This document shows positions 36,471-48,875 of a DNA stretch of 64,000 nt, in pieces (positions within the stretch are counted from its first letter, which is position 1; each line of letters opens with the position of its first letter). A model generated the notes under the pieces. The model was not told the DNA's origin, searched no databases, and saw nothing but the letters and a program-made list of their open reading frames with translations. The stretch covers positions 7,068,001 to 7,132,000 of the forward strand of contig NZ_CP036525.1 of the NCBI RefSeq assembly GCF_007741535.1, in the 5' to 3' direction. Source of the DNA: Rubripirellula lacrimiformis. GTDB lineage: Bacteria; Planctomycetota; Planctomycetia; Pirellulales; Pirellulaceae. The position numbers and the translations under genes are program-made.

Positions 36471-38177
36471 ATGAACACAACCAACACTCTTGCACTTGTC
36501 GTGGACGACGAACCGCTGGTTCGAAACCTAACCGTACGCGCTTTGACGCGTGAAGGATTCGAATGCGACCAGGCTCAGGATGGCCACGAAGGCGCTCGCA
36601 TGGTCGCCAAAAACGACTACACCGTTGTGGTGACGGATCTGAAGATGCCCAACCAAAATGGGCATGCGTTTGCCGTTGAATTGATGTCCAGCCCCCATCC
36701 ACCGGCGGTTGTGATTCTGACCGGAGTCACCGAACCAAGACTTGCAAAGGATTTGTTGAGTCGAGGCATCGAAGACATTGTTTACAAACCGATCGACTAT
36801 GCAGTTTTTGGGATGAAGGTCCGTGCGATTGCCGATCGGGCGTTGGCAAAGTCAGCATCCTCGAATTCCGCGACCGGTGCGGAAGCCGATGAAATGGCGG
36901 AAAATTCCATCTCACAAGCGAACCCGGGGCCGCTCGTTGCCGAGTCAGGCAGAGGACCAACCAGCCACGATGCGACAATCACGTTGGGATCGGTGGCCGA
37001 GCGGATCAAGTCGGGTGATGGAATCATCGCTATCGGTGAAGCAACGCTGCAGGTCTATCGCATGACGGATTCTGATGAACTGGATGCGAATGCGCTTTCG
37101 AATTCGATCGCCACCAGTGCGGTATTGAGCGACGAAATCATCAAGCTTGCCCAAAGTCCGTTCTACAACCCTGCGGGAGCGAAGGTCCCCGACCTGTCGC
37201 GGGCGGTGGTTCAAATCGGCAGAAAACGCGTTGGCCATCTCGCGTTGGCGGCAACGGCCCAAGCAGCCCTATCGATCGGCGACCCATCACCGCTGAACGT
37301 TCGTCTGATTTGGGCAAAGGGTGTCGCCGCGGGCTTGGCCGTCGAAATGATGGTGGAACAGGGCGGACACGAGGCGATTGCGGATGGTTTGGCGCTGTGT
37401 GCCACGATGCAAAATGCCGCTCCGGTCGCATTGGCCAGGCTGTTCCCCGGTCGTTACCAATCGATGGTCAACAAATGGTCCGACACCGGTGTTTCATTCG
37501 AAGCCGCAGAGAGAACCTGCTTGGGTGACGATCTGCAAGCCATCCACCGACTGGCCCTAGGCGCATCCGGCATGAGCCAACGCGAAATCGACGTGATTGT
37601 GCATCTGCGTGATGACGAAGACAGCCTGTCGAAGCTTCCCGAAGAACTGCAAAACCGAGTCAAACTGGTCAAGCTGGCCGGTCAGATCGCCGAGGCGGTC
37701 ATCGGTGTCTGGGACAACTGGGACGAAATCGCCATGCCGGAACCCGGGGTCGCAGACGTCCTGCAGCTATGGTCGGTTGATACCATCATTGAAAGGACAA
37801 CCGCCAACCTGAAAGGGATCAACCTAACATTCGTCGAAAACTCTAAGTCGTCTGCTGATGATCCAGATCCGCGCGAACTGACCTATTGCGATTCAGCGTC
37901 GGATTCGTTCGATTTCCTAGAGTCGGTTGTCTCGTCGATCATCCCCAACGTCGAACGCGGTTTCAATCCGACCGCGGCCAAGGGGAATGTCTTGGTGAAC
38001 TGCATTGGTGCTTGCAACGAGGACATTTTTGCGATGGTGGAAACCGCCGAGGAGGCCGATCTGTGCGTCGCGATCAGTCGCCAAGACGAAGATTTTTATC
38101 AGAGCCTTCCACGGGTCGTTTCGTTCCCCAGTAGCTACGGCGTCGTCCAGTCGAAACTACGTTCTGCGGTCCAGTAG
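36471..38177 (+). CDS. Response regulator with HDOD output domain
   Basis: 568 residues from ATG 36471 (the frame is open to 36420, but the receiver begins right after this Met). Receiver: D12/D13, phospho-acceptor D56 (VVTDLKMPNQNG), T in VVILTG, K in VYKPIDY. An acidic linker is followed by an HDOD-type domain at about 170-390 (ANALSNSIATSAVLSDEIIKLAQSPFY; ARAVVQIGRKRVGHLALAA-like). The remaining 150 or so residues match nothing I know. HDOD domains are HD-related but mostly non-catalytic and occur in regulators of c-di-GMP, motility and cell cycle. It is the likely final output of the phosphorelay encoded upstream. Confidence 0.85.
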   Translation: MNTTNTLALVVDDEPLVRNLTVRALTREGFECDQAQDGHEGARMVAKNDYTVVVTDLKMPNQNGHAFAVELMSSPHPPAVVILTGVTEPRLAKDLLSRGIEDIVYKPIDYAVFGMKVRAIADRALAKSASSNSATGAEADEMAENSISQANPGPLVAESGRGPTSHDATITLGSVAERIKSGDGIIAIGEATLQVYRMTDSDELDANALSNSIATSAVLSDEIIKLAQSPFYNPAGAKVPDLSRAVVQIGRKRVGHLALAATAQAALSIGDPSPLNVRLIWAKGVAAGLAVEMMVEQGGHEAIADGLALCATMQNAAPVALARLFPGRYQSMVNKWSDTGVSFEAAERTCLGDDLQAIHRLALGASGMSQREIDVIVHLRDDEDSLSKLPEELQNRVKLVKLAGQIAEAVIGVWDNWDEIAMPEPGVADVLQLWSVDTIIERTTANLKGINLTFVENSKSSADDPDPRELTYCDSASDSFDFLESVVSSIIPNVERGFNPTAAKGNVLVNCIGACNEDIFAMVETAEEADLCVAISRQDEDFYQSLPRVVSFPSSYGVVQSKLRSAVQ

Positions 38178-38582
38178 CCAGCGTGGATTTCCAGGGGTGG
38201 AAAAATTCAACATGCCCCCGGTGCTGTGCCCAATCCGACGAATACCCCGCCCCCCAATCTTGGTTAGGTGTGGCAACACAATCCCTGCCGACGACGGGGT
38301 CGCCGCGGTTGGCGAAGGTGTGTCAACGACGCCGCCGCGATCGCAATGGCGCCGCGAACCGCCCGCTGGCTGCTTCGTTGGCTAGAATGAATAGCGTGAA
38401 GGGGTTACTCCCATGAATTCATAGCAAGCATCACCCGAGAAACTAGAATGCAAGTTCACCAGCCTGCAGACCGGTGGGGACGTATCCTTGCTTTCGCGGC
38501 GAAGAACCTCCACTAGCCAGCAACCATTTCTGTTTGCTGGACACCAACAAACCGCCCTGTTTCGCCACAAGATCGCTGAACA
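38178..38582. other. Intergenic stretch, nothing recognised
   Basis: 405 bases between the REC-HDOD gene and the FG-GAP lipoprotein gene. Only short overlapping frames; no RNA gene, clear terminator or repeat found. Confidence 0.5.
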
Positions 38583-41543
38583 TTGCTTTTGCCTACACCT
38601 CGCTGCCGAATCGGCAAGTTGGCTTGCCTGTTCTTCGTCGTTTTCCCGCTTGCGCTGACCGGTTGTCGCGACCATTCCCACGCATCGTCCAACGAAGCGT
38701 TCGGCCCGGGAACCGTCGATATTGACCAGAATCTAGAGGCCGCGATCACCGCTTGGCGTTCCGGCGATCACCAGCAAGCTGGAAAGCGATTGAAACAGAT
38801 TCTGATCGTTTCGCCCACGCATGCTGATGCGCTGTTCATGCTTGGACGAACGCAAGCAGCCCAGGGCAAAATTGAAACGGCGATCGACACGGTATCGGAG
38901 ATTCCGCCGGGCAGATCCGAGGTCGCCATTGCGGCACTGGGGCAATCAGCGAACTGGTTCATCCAGCTAGGCCGCTACCAGGAAGCCGAGAGCCATTTAC
39001 GAGCGTTGATCGAGGTCGATAACGATTCTTTTGTCGCTCATCGTCGACTGGCTGAACTGCTGAACAATCAAGGGCTGCGAAGCCAAGCGATTCCCCACAT
39101 GCGGTCACTGGCGCGAATAGGTCAGCCCACCGAATACGAACTGTACGGGATGACGACGTTCCGCAATCCGTTCACGCATTTCATTGCCAGCGAAGGGAAC
39201 GATGAAATCCGAACCGTCGGCTTGGGAATCGCCAGACGACTGCTTTCCAACGGAAAAACGGACCAGGCTGCCGCCATGGTCAAAACGCTGATGCAGCAGT
39301 CCCCCGAATCGACCGCCGTTTATGCGTTTTATGGACGGATCCTTGTCGACCGCCAGGACGACGCGGCATTGGCCGCCTGGCTGGCCTCGCCCCCACCAGG
39401 AATCGACCAACAGCCGGAATACTGGGCCGCGGTGGGCCAATGGTACCAACGTCACAACAAACACTCGATCGCAGTACGCTGTTTTTCAGAAGCGGTTTTG
39501 CGTGACGACACCGATCGCCATTCGTATCTTGCAATGGCTCGATCGTTGCAGGCCATCGACCACACCGAAGAAGCCGCGAAAGTGATGCAGCGATATTCGT
39601 TGCTAGACGAAGTCGACCTCTGCGTATCAGCGATCAAACGCACGCCCGATCAAATACGCCGATTGCCGATCGCGTTATCGGCTCTACGCCGCCATGATGA
39701 AGCGAAAGCGTGGTGTGGTCTACCAGAGTTTTCGGCAGCCAGACTGCCAACGCCGAAACCGGCCTCGGATGGGGCGGATCATTTCTGGGTCACCTGTGGG
39801 ATCGATCCATCGCGATGGCCGTTACCCGACATCAACGAACCGGCAATTTCGGCTCCGCATTCGGTTGCCGAAACACCGTCGTCGTCCGCCCCGATCGTTC
39901 TTGCCAATGTTGCCGAACGTTCCCAACTGGACATGCAGTATTTGCCGGGGCCAGCCGGAACGGATCTCGATCGCCTGTTGCTGCACCAAACCGTTGGCGG
40001 TGGGGTGGCTGTCCTGGATTATGACCTGGATGGTTGTCCCGACCTGTATTTCAGTCAAAGCGGTGGGGCTGCCTTCGATCCGAACGGTTCCGCCCCCAAT
40101 GCACTCTTTCGCAATCACGATGGCAAGACGTTTGCCCGGGTCGAATCATTGGCGCAGGTCGATGACCGTGGATATGGGCAGGGCGTCAGTGCGGGCGATT
40201 TGAATCAAGACGGATTCCCTGATCTGCTGGTCGCCAACATCGGCGTCAATCAATGGTTCATCAACAATGGCGACGGCACGTTCACACGCCGATCACTCAG
40301 CGAATCCAACGGCAGCAATCGCTGGACGACTTCCATCGCCTGCGGAGACGTTACCGGCGACACATTGCCGGACATCGTGGAAGCCAACTACATCGATGAC
40401 GCGGCTGCGCTCGTCGGCCAATGCTGGGCGGTCGGAGGCCAGGGATTGTGCAACCCCAATCGTTACAACGCGGCCACCGACCGAACTATGGTCGCAACGA
40501 TCGATGGCAACTTCAAGCCGTTAGCGACAGAGAGCCTCGATTTAGCCGGCTATGGATTCGCGATCGTGATTGGCAACATAGACCAACAATTTGGCAACGA
40601 CATTTTCATCGCCAATGACACCGACCCCAACCATTTATGGCAGAGTCACCCACTTGATCCATCGCCGACCCAGTACGGGTTGCAGCAGGTCGGAACACTG
40701 ATTGGTTGCGGCAATGGCACGACCGGCAATCCGAACAGTTGCATGGGCGTCGCGGTGGGCGACTTCGACCGGAACGGCCAGTTGGACTTGCATGTCACCA
40801 ACTACACCGACGAATCGTCGGATCTGTTTCTTCAACAATCATCACGAATCTTCACCAACAGTGCGGTTCAGTATGGATTGGAAGAGGCAACCACACCAAT
40901 GGTCGGATGGGGCACGCAGGCATCCGATTTCAACGCCGATGGATGGCTAGACTTGGCGATACTCAACGGGCACCTCTACAGCGCTCTGAACGACGGCACG
41001 CCGTATCGGATGCCGCCCCAAATTTTCCGCGGCGGGAAAGACAGATTCCACGAAGCAACCACAGATTCGCGAGACGATTCGTTTTGGAAAACGGCCACCG
41101 TGGGACGTACGTTGGCGACGACCGACTGGAATCGAGATGGCAAGACCGACCTCGTTGCGTACAACATCGACACGCCCGCCGCACTGTTGGAGAACCGATC
41201 CCAAGGTGGCCATTGGCTGCAGTTGGAATTGGTCGGTACGTCCAGTGAACGCAGTGCAGTCGGTGCCATCATCACCGCTACCTGTGCCGGCGAAAGCTGG
41301 ACTCGTTGGGTGACATCGGGGGACGGATTCCAATGCAAAAACGAATCCATCCTGCATGTCGGACTAGGACAAACCGAGGGCGATTGCCGGATCGACATCA
41401 CCTGGCCATCCGGGAACCAGCAAACATTCGACCGCATCCCGATCAACCAACGCTATCTGGCCATCGAGAACGATCCACAGCTGCACAGTCGTGATCAGGA
41501 CCCAGGCGATCAAGACCCAGGCGATCAGGACCCAGGGAGCTAG
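38583..41543 (+). CDS. TPR / FG-GAP / ASPIC-UnbV lipoprotein
   Basis: 986 residues from TTG 38583. The N-terminus is a lipoprotein signal with lipobox LALTGC (Cys near residue 28). TPR-like helical repeats fill about 40-350 (HADALFMLGRTQAAQGKIETA; AESHLRALIEVDNDSFVAHRRLAELL). FG-GAP/VCBS repeats follow at about 440-850: YDLDGCPDLYFSQSGG, DLNQDGFPDLLVANIG, DFNADGWLDLAILNG, DWNRDGKTDLVAYN, each with the Asp-rich calcium-binding loop. The end has the ASPIC/UnbV module (SAVGAIITATCAG...WPSGNQQTF). Such CRTAC1-like proteins are abundant in planctomycetes and sit at the cell envelope; their biochemical role is unclear. The C-terminus is three DQDPG repeats and a Ser. Confidence 0.88.
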   Translation: MLLPTPRCRIGKLACLFFVVFPLALTGCRDHSHASSNEAFGPGTVDIDQNLEAAITAWRSGDHQQAGKRLKQILIVSPTHADALFMLGRTQAAQGKIETAIDTVSEIPPGRSEVAIAALGQSANWFIQLGRYQEAESHLRALIEVDNDSFVAHRRLAELLNNQGLRSQAIPHMRSLARIGQPTEYELYGMTTFRNPFTHFIASEGNDEIRTVGLGIARRLLSNGKTDQAAAMVKTLMQQSPESTAVYAFYGRILVDRQDDAALAAWLASPPPGIDQQPEYWAAVGQWYQRHNKHSIAVRCFSEAVLRDDTDRHSYLAMARSLQAIDHTEEAAKVMQRYSLLDEVDLCVSAIKRTPDQIRRLPIALSALRRHDEAKAWCGLPEFSAARLPTPKPASDGADHFWVTCGIDPSRWPLPDINEPAISAPHSVAETPSSSAPIVLANVAERSQLDMQYLPGPAGTDLDRLLLHQTVGGGVAVLDYDLDGCPDLYFSQSGGAAFDPNGSAPNALFRNHDGKTFARVESLAQVDDRGYGQGVSAGDLNQDGFPDLLVANIGVNQWFINNGDGTFTRRSLSESNGSNRWTTSIACGDVTGDTLPDIVEANYIDDAAALVGQCWAVGGQGLCNPNRYNAATDRTMVATIDGNFKPLATESLDLAGYGFAIVIGNIDQQFGNDIFIANDTDPNHLWQSHPLDPSPTQYGLQQVGTLIGCGNGTTGNPNSCMGVAVGDFDRNGQLDLHVTNYTDESSDLFLQQSSRIFTNSAVQYGLEEATTPMVGWGTQASDFNADGWLDLAILNGHLYSALNDGTPYRMPPQIFRGGKDRFHEATTDSRDDSFWKTATVGRTLATTDWNRDGKTDLVAYNIDTPAALLENRSQGGHWLQLELVGTSSERSAVGAIITATCAGESWTRWVTSGDGFQCKNESILHVGLGQTEGDCRIDITWPSGNQQTFDRIPINQRYLAIENDPQLHSRDQDPGDQDPGDQDPGS
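41493..41537 (+). repeat. Three 15-bp repeats encoding DQDPG
   Basis: GATCAGGACCCAGGC at 41493-41507, repeated at 41508-41522 and 41523-41537 with single changes. In frame at the very end of the lipoprotein gene, so unit gain or loss would change only tail length. Confidence 0.9.
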
Positions 41544-43870
<2,327 letters not shown>

Positions 43871-43878
<8 letters not shown>

Positions 43879-44227
43879 TGAACGCGAACCGAATCCAACG
43901 CACCGGGCCAGTCAAGCCAGTCAGTCTGCCAAGTTCGCATCCCAAGTGGACCAAAAAGCGAAACGCAAGATCAAGGCGAAACGAAATCGCGACACCGGCG
44001 TTTGGTTTGGACTAGGCATGATGGGGCTGATCGGTTGGTCGGTGGTGCTGCCGACGCTTGCCGGGACGGCCGTTGGCATGTGGCTAGACCACCGATTCCC
44101 ACGCAGCCAGTCGTGGACACTGATGTTGTTGGTGGCGGGCCTGCTGATCGGTTGTTTCAATGCCTGGATGTGGGTTTCCAAAGAAGACAAAGCGATGCAC
44201 GAAGAGAAAGAGGACGACAATGAATGA
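43871..44227 (+). CDS. atpQ: N-ATPase-associated membrane protein AtpQ (AtpI/AtpZ-like)
   Basis: 118 residues: a polar, basic N-terminus (about 45 residues) followed by two membrane helices (LGMMGLIGWSVVLPTLAGTAVGMWL and TLMLLVAGLLIGCFNAWMWV) and a charged tail. This is the AtpI/AtpZ-like layout and its place after atpC matches atpQ of N-ATPase operons. The family is thought to help assemble the rotor ring or handle Mg2+. ATG 43871 overlaps the atpC stop; the frame is open further upstream, but that part runs through atpC. Confidence 0.85.
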
Positions 44228-44543
44228 GATTACAAACACCGCAGTGCCGCTCGTGGCGGGATTGATCCTCGGTGCGATTTTCTTTGGCGGGTTATGGTGG
44301 ACCATTCGTGGTGGCCTGACCTCGGATCACCCTGCGTCTTGGTTCCTAGTCAGCCATTTTGCACGAATGGCTGTGACATTGGCGGGTTTCTACTTTGTCG
44401 CCGACGGACAGTGGCAACGAGTACTCGTTTGTCTTGCCGGATTCTTGATCGCCCGAGTGATCGTGACTCGGTTGACGCGAATCGAAGAATCGTCGGGGCC
44501 ACGTCTTGGAAAGGAGAGCGACCATGCGTCTGAGTCCGGATGA
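44220..44543 (+). CDS. atpR: N-ATPase membrane subunit AtpR
   Basis: 107 residues from ATG 44220 (overlapping the atpQ stop by 8 bases), with three hydrophobic segments (PLVAGLILGAIFFGGLWW; WFLVSHFARMAVTLAGFYFV; VLVCLAGFLIARVIV). Length, topology and position between atpQ and atpB match AtpR, a protein found only in N-ATPase operons and proposed to interact with subunit c. The Arg in SHFARMAVT is typical of AtpR. Its exact role is not established. Confidence 0.85.
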   Translation: MNEITNTAVPLVAGLILGAIFFGGLWWTIRGGLTSDHPASWFLVSHFARMAVTLAGFYFVADGQWQRVLVCLAGFLIARVIVTRLTRIEESSGPRLGKESDHASESG

Positions 44544-45228
44544 AATCATTTTTTGGCAGTCGGGCATCATCAAGCTGAACGGCACGATTGTCTTTACTTG
44601 GGGCATCATGTTGGTGCTTACCGTCGGATCGCTGTTGATCACTCGGACGTTGTCGACCGAAATCAAACGTACTCGCTGGCAAAACCTGCTAGAGATCATT
44701 GTGACTGGAATCGTGGGGCAAATCGAAAGCATTGGCCTTCGCAAACCCCGGAAATACCTGGGGTTCATCGGGACACTCTTCCTGTTTGTGGCCACCGCAA
44801 GTCTGTTCACCATCGTGCCGGGTTATGAACCGCCGACGGGGTCACTTTCGACCACCTGTGCGCTGGCACTATGCGTGTTTGTCGCTGTCCCGATGTTTGG
44901 AATCGAAGACCAGGGGGTCGTCGGTTACATGAAATCCTATCTTCAACCGACGTTCATCATGCTGCCCTTCAATCTGATCAGCGAAGTTTCTCGGACGCTG
45001 GCACTGGCCATTCGATTGTTCGGCAACATGATGAGCGGAGCGATGATTGTCGGCATCTTGCTTTCCATCACCCCGCTGCTTTTCCCGATCGTGATGACTC
45101 TGCTAGGACTGCTGACCGGGATGGTCCAGGCATACATTTTTAGCATTTTGGCAGCGGTCTACATTGCTGCGGCGACACGCGTTCGCCAGCCAAAGGTCGA
45201 AACGCCATCCGCTACCACAACCGCTTAA
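44524..45228 (+). CDS. atpB: N-ATPase Fo subunit a
   Basis: 234 residues from ATG 44524, preceded by GGAAAGGAGAG. Membrane helices are evident and the essential Arg lies in SRTLALAIRLFGNMMSG, followed by LLPIVM-like helix LLFPIVMTLLGLLTGMVQAYIFSILAAVYI. Subunit a forms the two half channels that bring ions to the c ring. The start lies within the end of atpR. Confidence 0.95.
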   Translation: MRLSPDEIIFWQSGIIKLNGTIVFTWGIMLVLTVGSLLITRTLSTEIKRTRWQNLLEIIVTGIVGQIESIGLRKPRKYLGFIGTLFLFVATASLFTIVPGYEPPTGSLSTTCALALCVFVAVPMFGIEDQGVVGYMKSYLQPTFIMLPFNLISEVSRTLALAIRLFGNMMSGAMIVGILLSITPLLFPIVMTLLGLLTGMVQAYIFSILAAVYIAAATRVRQPKVETPSATTTA

Positions 45229-45250
45229 CAAAACTTCCAAAGGAAACAAC

Positions 45251-45532
45251 ATGGACAGCATGACTTGGATCGCGGTGACATCGATTGTCATCGCAGGAAT
45301 CACGACGGGATTTGGCACCATGGGGCCCGCTTTGGCCGAAGGCCGGGCGGTTGCCACTGCACTGACATCGATCGCTCAGCAACCCGACGCTTCGCCCACG
45401 ATCACGCGAACGCTGTTTGTTGGTTTGGCAATGATCGAATCCACGGCAATCTATTGCTTCGTCGTGTCGATGATTTTGATCTTTGCCAACCCGTTTTGGA
45501 ACCACGCCATTGCTCAAGCGACAGGAAATTAG
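45251..45532 (+). CDS. atpE: N-ATPase Fo subunit c
   Basis: 93 residues from ATG 45251 (AAAGGAAAC upstream). Hairpin of two helices. Helix 1 has GPALAEGRAVATAL with E30; helix 2 has GLAMIESTAIYCFVV with E63, S64 and T65. E63-S64-T65 matches the ion-site motif of Na+-type c subunits, while E30 sits where the Na+ enzymes of Ilyobacter have Gln, giving two carboxylates per hairpin, a feature described for N-ATPase rotors. Whether Na+ or H+ is carried cannot be settled by sequence alone. The loop contains QQP in place of the usual RQP. Confidence 0.95.
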   Translation: MDSMTWIAVTSIVIAGITTGFGTMGPALAEGRAVATALTSIAQQPDASPTITRTLFVGLAMIESTAIYCFVVSMILIFANPFWNHAIAQATGN

Positions 45533-45535
45533 GCG

Positions 45536-46333
45536 ATGCTCATCGATTGGTTCACCGTCGGTGCGCAGACGATCAACTTTTTGGTCTTGGTCTGGCTACT
45601 GAAACGTTTTCTCTACAAACCCATCCTGGATGCGATCGAAGAACGTGAAAATCGAATCGCAAGCGAACTCGCCTACGCCGACAAGCAAAAGCAAGAAGCC
45701 AAGCAGGAACGGGACGAGTTCACAAAGAAAAACGAAGAGTTTGACCAACAGCGAAGCGCATTGCTGAGCGAGGCGACTGAAGACGTCAAGGCGAAGCGAT
45801 TGCGGTTGCTTGACGAGGCCCGAATCGAGGCGGATGGCCTGCGCGCGAAAAGACAGGAATCGCTGAAACGCGAACTAGCCAGTTTACGATCCGAAATCAC
45901 ACGGCGGACTCAGGCGGAAGTGTTTGCGATCGCACGACATGCCTTGACGGACTTAGCCGATGCCGATCTGGAAAGTCGAATGTGTGAAGTGTTCCTCGCT
46001 CGCCTTCGATCGGTTGACGATGACGTGAAGCAAACGGTTCGTCAGTGCAAACTGTCAGATTCGGATCCTGCCGTTGTTCGCACCGCTCTGCAGCTATCCG
46101 CACCGCAACACGATGCCATTGAAGACACGATCCATGAAGTGTTTTCAAGCGAGATGCCGGTGCGATTTGAAACCGATGCCGAAATCGCCAGCGGGATTGA
46201 GTTGACGCTTGGCGGCCAAAGGATCGCCTGGAGCATTGGTGACTATCTGACATCGCTTCAGAACAGCGTTGATCAACTGCTCGACGACGATTCACCACAG
46301 GCGGATAATGTGCAAGCGAGTGTCGTCCAATGA
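45536..46333 (+). CDS. atpF: N-ATPase Fo subunit b with delta-like C-terminus
   Basis: 265 residues, about 100 longer than a usual b subunit. N-terminal membrane helix ([22 protein letters not shown]), then a long charged coiled coil (about 35-140). After about residue 180 the sequence ([20 protein letters not shown]...[22 protein letters not shown]) follows the pattern of the C-terminal domain of subunit delta/OSCP (LS-x-x-Q, IxGGIxLxxGxxxxDxSxxxxL). No separate atpH exists in the operon, so b probably does delta's job of holding the top of F1. The stop overlaps the atpA start by 4 bases. Confidence 0.9.
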   Translation: MLIDWFTVGAQTINFLVLVWLLKRFLYKPILDAIEERENRIASELAYADKQKQEAKQERDEFTKKNEEFDQQRSALLSEATEDVKAKRLRLLDEARIEADGLRAKRQESLKRELASLRSEITRRTQAEVFAIARHALTDLADADLESRMCEVFLARLRSVDDDVKQTVRQCKLSDSDPAVVRTALQLSAPQHDAIEDTIHEVFSSEMPVRFETDAEIASGIELTLGGQRIAWSIGDYLTSLQNSVDQLLDDDSPQADNVQASVVQ

Positions 46334-47898
46334 ACGATCCGCACGGCTTCATGCAAGTCACCTTCGAGCGATCATTCCAGCGGATTTCTCGTGGTCGTCA
46401 GTCATTTTCGCCAAAGCTGCGGCCGCACGAGGTCGGGACGCTGTTGAGTGTCTCGACGGGTATCGCTCAGGTCACCGGATTGCCGGGGATTGGGTACGAC
46501 GAGATTCTGACGTTTCGCAACGGCACGCTTGGCATTGCCTTCAATGTCGATGCCGATGAAATCGGTGTCGTGCTGCTCGGGGACTACTCGACACTTCAAG
46601 CCGGTGCGGAAGTGCACCGAACGGGCCGCGTCATGGACGTGGCGGTCGGCGACGAACTACTCGGCCGCGTGGTCGACCCGCTTGGAAGTCCGTTGGATGG
46701 ACGGGCACCGATCATTTCGAACGATCGCAAGGCTGTGGAGCGGCCGGCGGCTTCGATCATGGACCGTGCCCCCGTCACGGTGCCGCTGCAGACCGGGCTG
46801 AAAGTGGTTGACGCATTGATTCCGATCGGCCGTGGCCAACGTGAATTGATTTTGGGAGATCGGCAGACGGGCAAGACCGCGATCGCGATCGACACGATCC
46901 TGAACCAACGCGACCAGGATGTCGTTTGTGTCTACTGCGCGATTGGTCAGCGTGCATCGACCGTTGCAAAAGTGGTTGCGACTTTGAAGGAACAAGATGC
47001 GATGGACTACTGCGTCGTCGTCGTCGCCGAAGGAAACGATCCACCGGGCTTGTCCTACATCGCACCCTACGCGGCAACCACTATCGCAGAGCACTTCATG
47101 GAACAGGGCCGCGATGTGCTGATTGTCTATGACGACCTGACGCACCACGCTCGCGCCTATCGAGAATTATCGTTGCTGCTGCGGCGTCCGCCCGGTCGCG
47201 AAGCTTTTCCCGGTGATATTTTCTATCTGCACGCACGCCTACTGGAACGGTCCACTCACCTGCGCCCGGAACTTGGCGGCGGATCGCTGACGGCACTTCC
47301 GATCATCGAAACAGAGGCCCAAGACATTTCCGCGTACATCCCAACCAATCTGATTTCGATCACCGATGGGCAGATCTATCTATCACCGTCGCTGTTTGAG
47401 TTAGGAATTTTGCCAGCCGTCGACGTCGGCAAGTCGGTGTCACGGGTCGGCGGCAAAGCACAACTCGCTGCCTACCGTGCAGTCGCAGGTGACCTGAAAT
47501 TGGCGTACGCGCAATTCGAGGAACTCGAGACCTTTTCCAAATTTGGCGCTCGAGTCGATGAATCAAGTCGCAAACTGATTGAGCATGGCCGCCGCATCCG
47601 GGCTTGTCTTCAACAAGCCGAACATTCGCCCGTGTCCGTGCCGGCGCAGGTGATGGTGCTGTTGGCGTTGACCGACGGTCTGTTTGATCAGGTTCCCATG
47701 GATCAGATGCCCAGTGCGGAAGCTGCCATTCGAGTCGCCGCGGCAAGCCTTCCCAGCGTGATCCAGGAACGTTTTCAAACTGCGGATTCGCTGAGTGATG
47801 CCGATCGCGGCGCGATCCTGAAAGCCGCCCGCGATACGCTGCAGTTGTTTCAGCCACATGACAAGACGCTTCCGCCGAGTCAGGGAGCGACCACGTGA
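46330..47898 (+). CDS. atpA: N-ATPase F1 subunit alpha
   Basis: 522 residues, complete. Nucleotide-binding P-loop [57 protein letters not shown], all as in alpha subunits. It forms the F1 hexamer with beta and carries the non-catalytic sites. The start overlaps atpF and the end overlaps atpG (GTGA). Slightly divergent N-terminus ([20 protein letters not shown]) where standard alpha carries its delta-contact helix. Confidence 0.95.
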   Translation: MNDPHGFMQVTFERSFQRISRGRQSFSPKLRPHEVGTLLSVSTGIAQVTGLPGIGYDEILTFRNGTLGIAFNVDADEIGVVLLGDYSTLQAGAEVHRTGRVMDVAVGDELLGRVVDPLGSPLDGRAPIISNDRKAVERPAASIMDRAPVTVPLQTGLKVVDALIPIGRGQRELILGDRQTGKTAIAIDTILNQRDQDVVCVYCAIGQRASTVAKVVATLKEQDAMDYCVVVVAEGNDPPGLSYIAPYAATTIAEHFMEQGRDVLIVYDDLTHHARAYRELSLLLRRPPGREAFPGDIFYLHARLLERSTHLRPELGGGSLTALPIIETEAQDISAYIPTNLISITDGQIYLSPSLFELGILPAVDVGKSVSRVGGKAQLAAYRAVAGDLKLAYAQFEELETFSKFGARVDESSRKLIEHGRRIRACLQQAEHSPVSVPAQVMVLLALTDGLFDQVPMDQMPSAEAAIRVAAASLPSVIQERFQTADSLSDADRGAILKAARDTLQLFQPHDKTLPPSQGATT

Positions 47899-48779
47899 GC
47901 CGAACGACAGCTAGCCTGAAACGGCAGATTGGCGGAGCCACGGATCTGCAATCGGTGGTGCGTACGATGAAAGCGATGGCCGCATCCAACATCGTTCAGT
48001 TTGAAAGTTCGGTTCGCGCGTTGGCCGACTACAATCGCACCGTCGAACTGGCACTGGGGGTGTGCTTGCGAGAAGTGGAATTCGCCGATCCCCACCCCCC
48101 GCCGGCTGGGCAAAACGCCGCGAACACCACAGCCGCGATCGTATTTGGATCCGACCAAGGACTGGTCGGACAATTCAACTCCATCATTGCAGAGCAAGCT
48201 CTCCAAACGCTGGCACCGTTGCCTGGCAAGCACTTGATATGGACGGTCGGCGAACGCGTCCACACATCCCTAGCCGATTCAGAATCGCAGTTGGTCGGTC
48301 AATTCAATGTGCCAAGCACCGTCAAGGCAATCGCGCCGCTGATCGGCCAACTTCTAGTCGAATACGAGGCGCAAACGGAGCAAAACACGGGGAACCAACT
48401 GTTCCTGTTCTACAATCGCCCTACCGTCGGATCTCTATACGAACCCGTCAGCCAACGTCTTTTGCCACTGGACGCCCCATGGCGTCGACAGCTATGCGAG
48501 ACTCCGTGGCCAACAAAGAATTTGCCACAGGTTTTGGGCAACCATCTACCAACGATGCGCAAACTGACCGGTGAATACCTGTTTGTATCCATATTCCGTG
48601 CCTGTGCCGAATCGTTGGCAAGCGAGAATGCAAGTCGATTGGCGGCGATGCAACGAGCCGACAAGAACATCGAAGAACTCCTTGTGAAACTCAACTCGTC
48701 CTTTCACCGCCAGCGACAAAGCAGCATCGACGAGGAACTGTTCGACGTCGTCGCAGGTTTCGAAGCATTTCGAAGTTGA
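47895..48779 (+). CDS. atpG: N-ATPase F1 subunit gamma
   Basis: 294 residues from GTG 47895. N-terminal helix [28 protein letters not shown] and a C-terminal helix ([22 protein letters not shown]) together form the rotating shaft, with the conserved [11 protein letters not shown] in the central Rossmann part. This is the last gene of the operon; a minus-strand gene converges on it 96 bases later. The central part is more divergent than in housekeeping gamma, as expected of N-type operons. Confidence 0.93.
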   Translation: MSRTTASLKRQIGGATDLQSVVRTMKAMAASNIVQFESSVRALADYNRTVELALGVCLREVEFADPHPPPAGQNAANTTAAIVFGSDQGLVGQFNSIIAEQALQTLAPLPGKHLIWTVGERVHTSLADSESQLVGQFNVPSTVKAIAPLIGQLLVEYEAQTEQNTGNQLFLFYNRPTVGSLYEPVSQRLLPLDAPWRRQLCETPWPTKNLPQVLGNHLPTMRKLTGEYLFVSIFRACAESLASENASRLAAMQRADKNIEELLVKLNSSFHRQRQSSIDEELFDVVAGFEAFRS

Positions 48780-48875
48780 ACGTCCATGGACGTCTTGTTT
48801 GATCGAAAACGAGAAGCAAACAATCACCGGGCGCGTTTTGCCCCCCTGCATCACCAATGGGCCGGCGCAGCCGCA

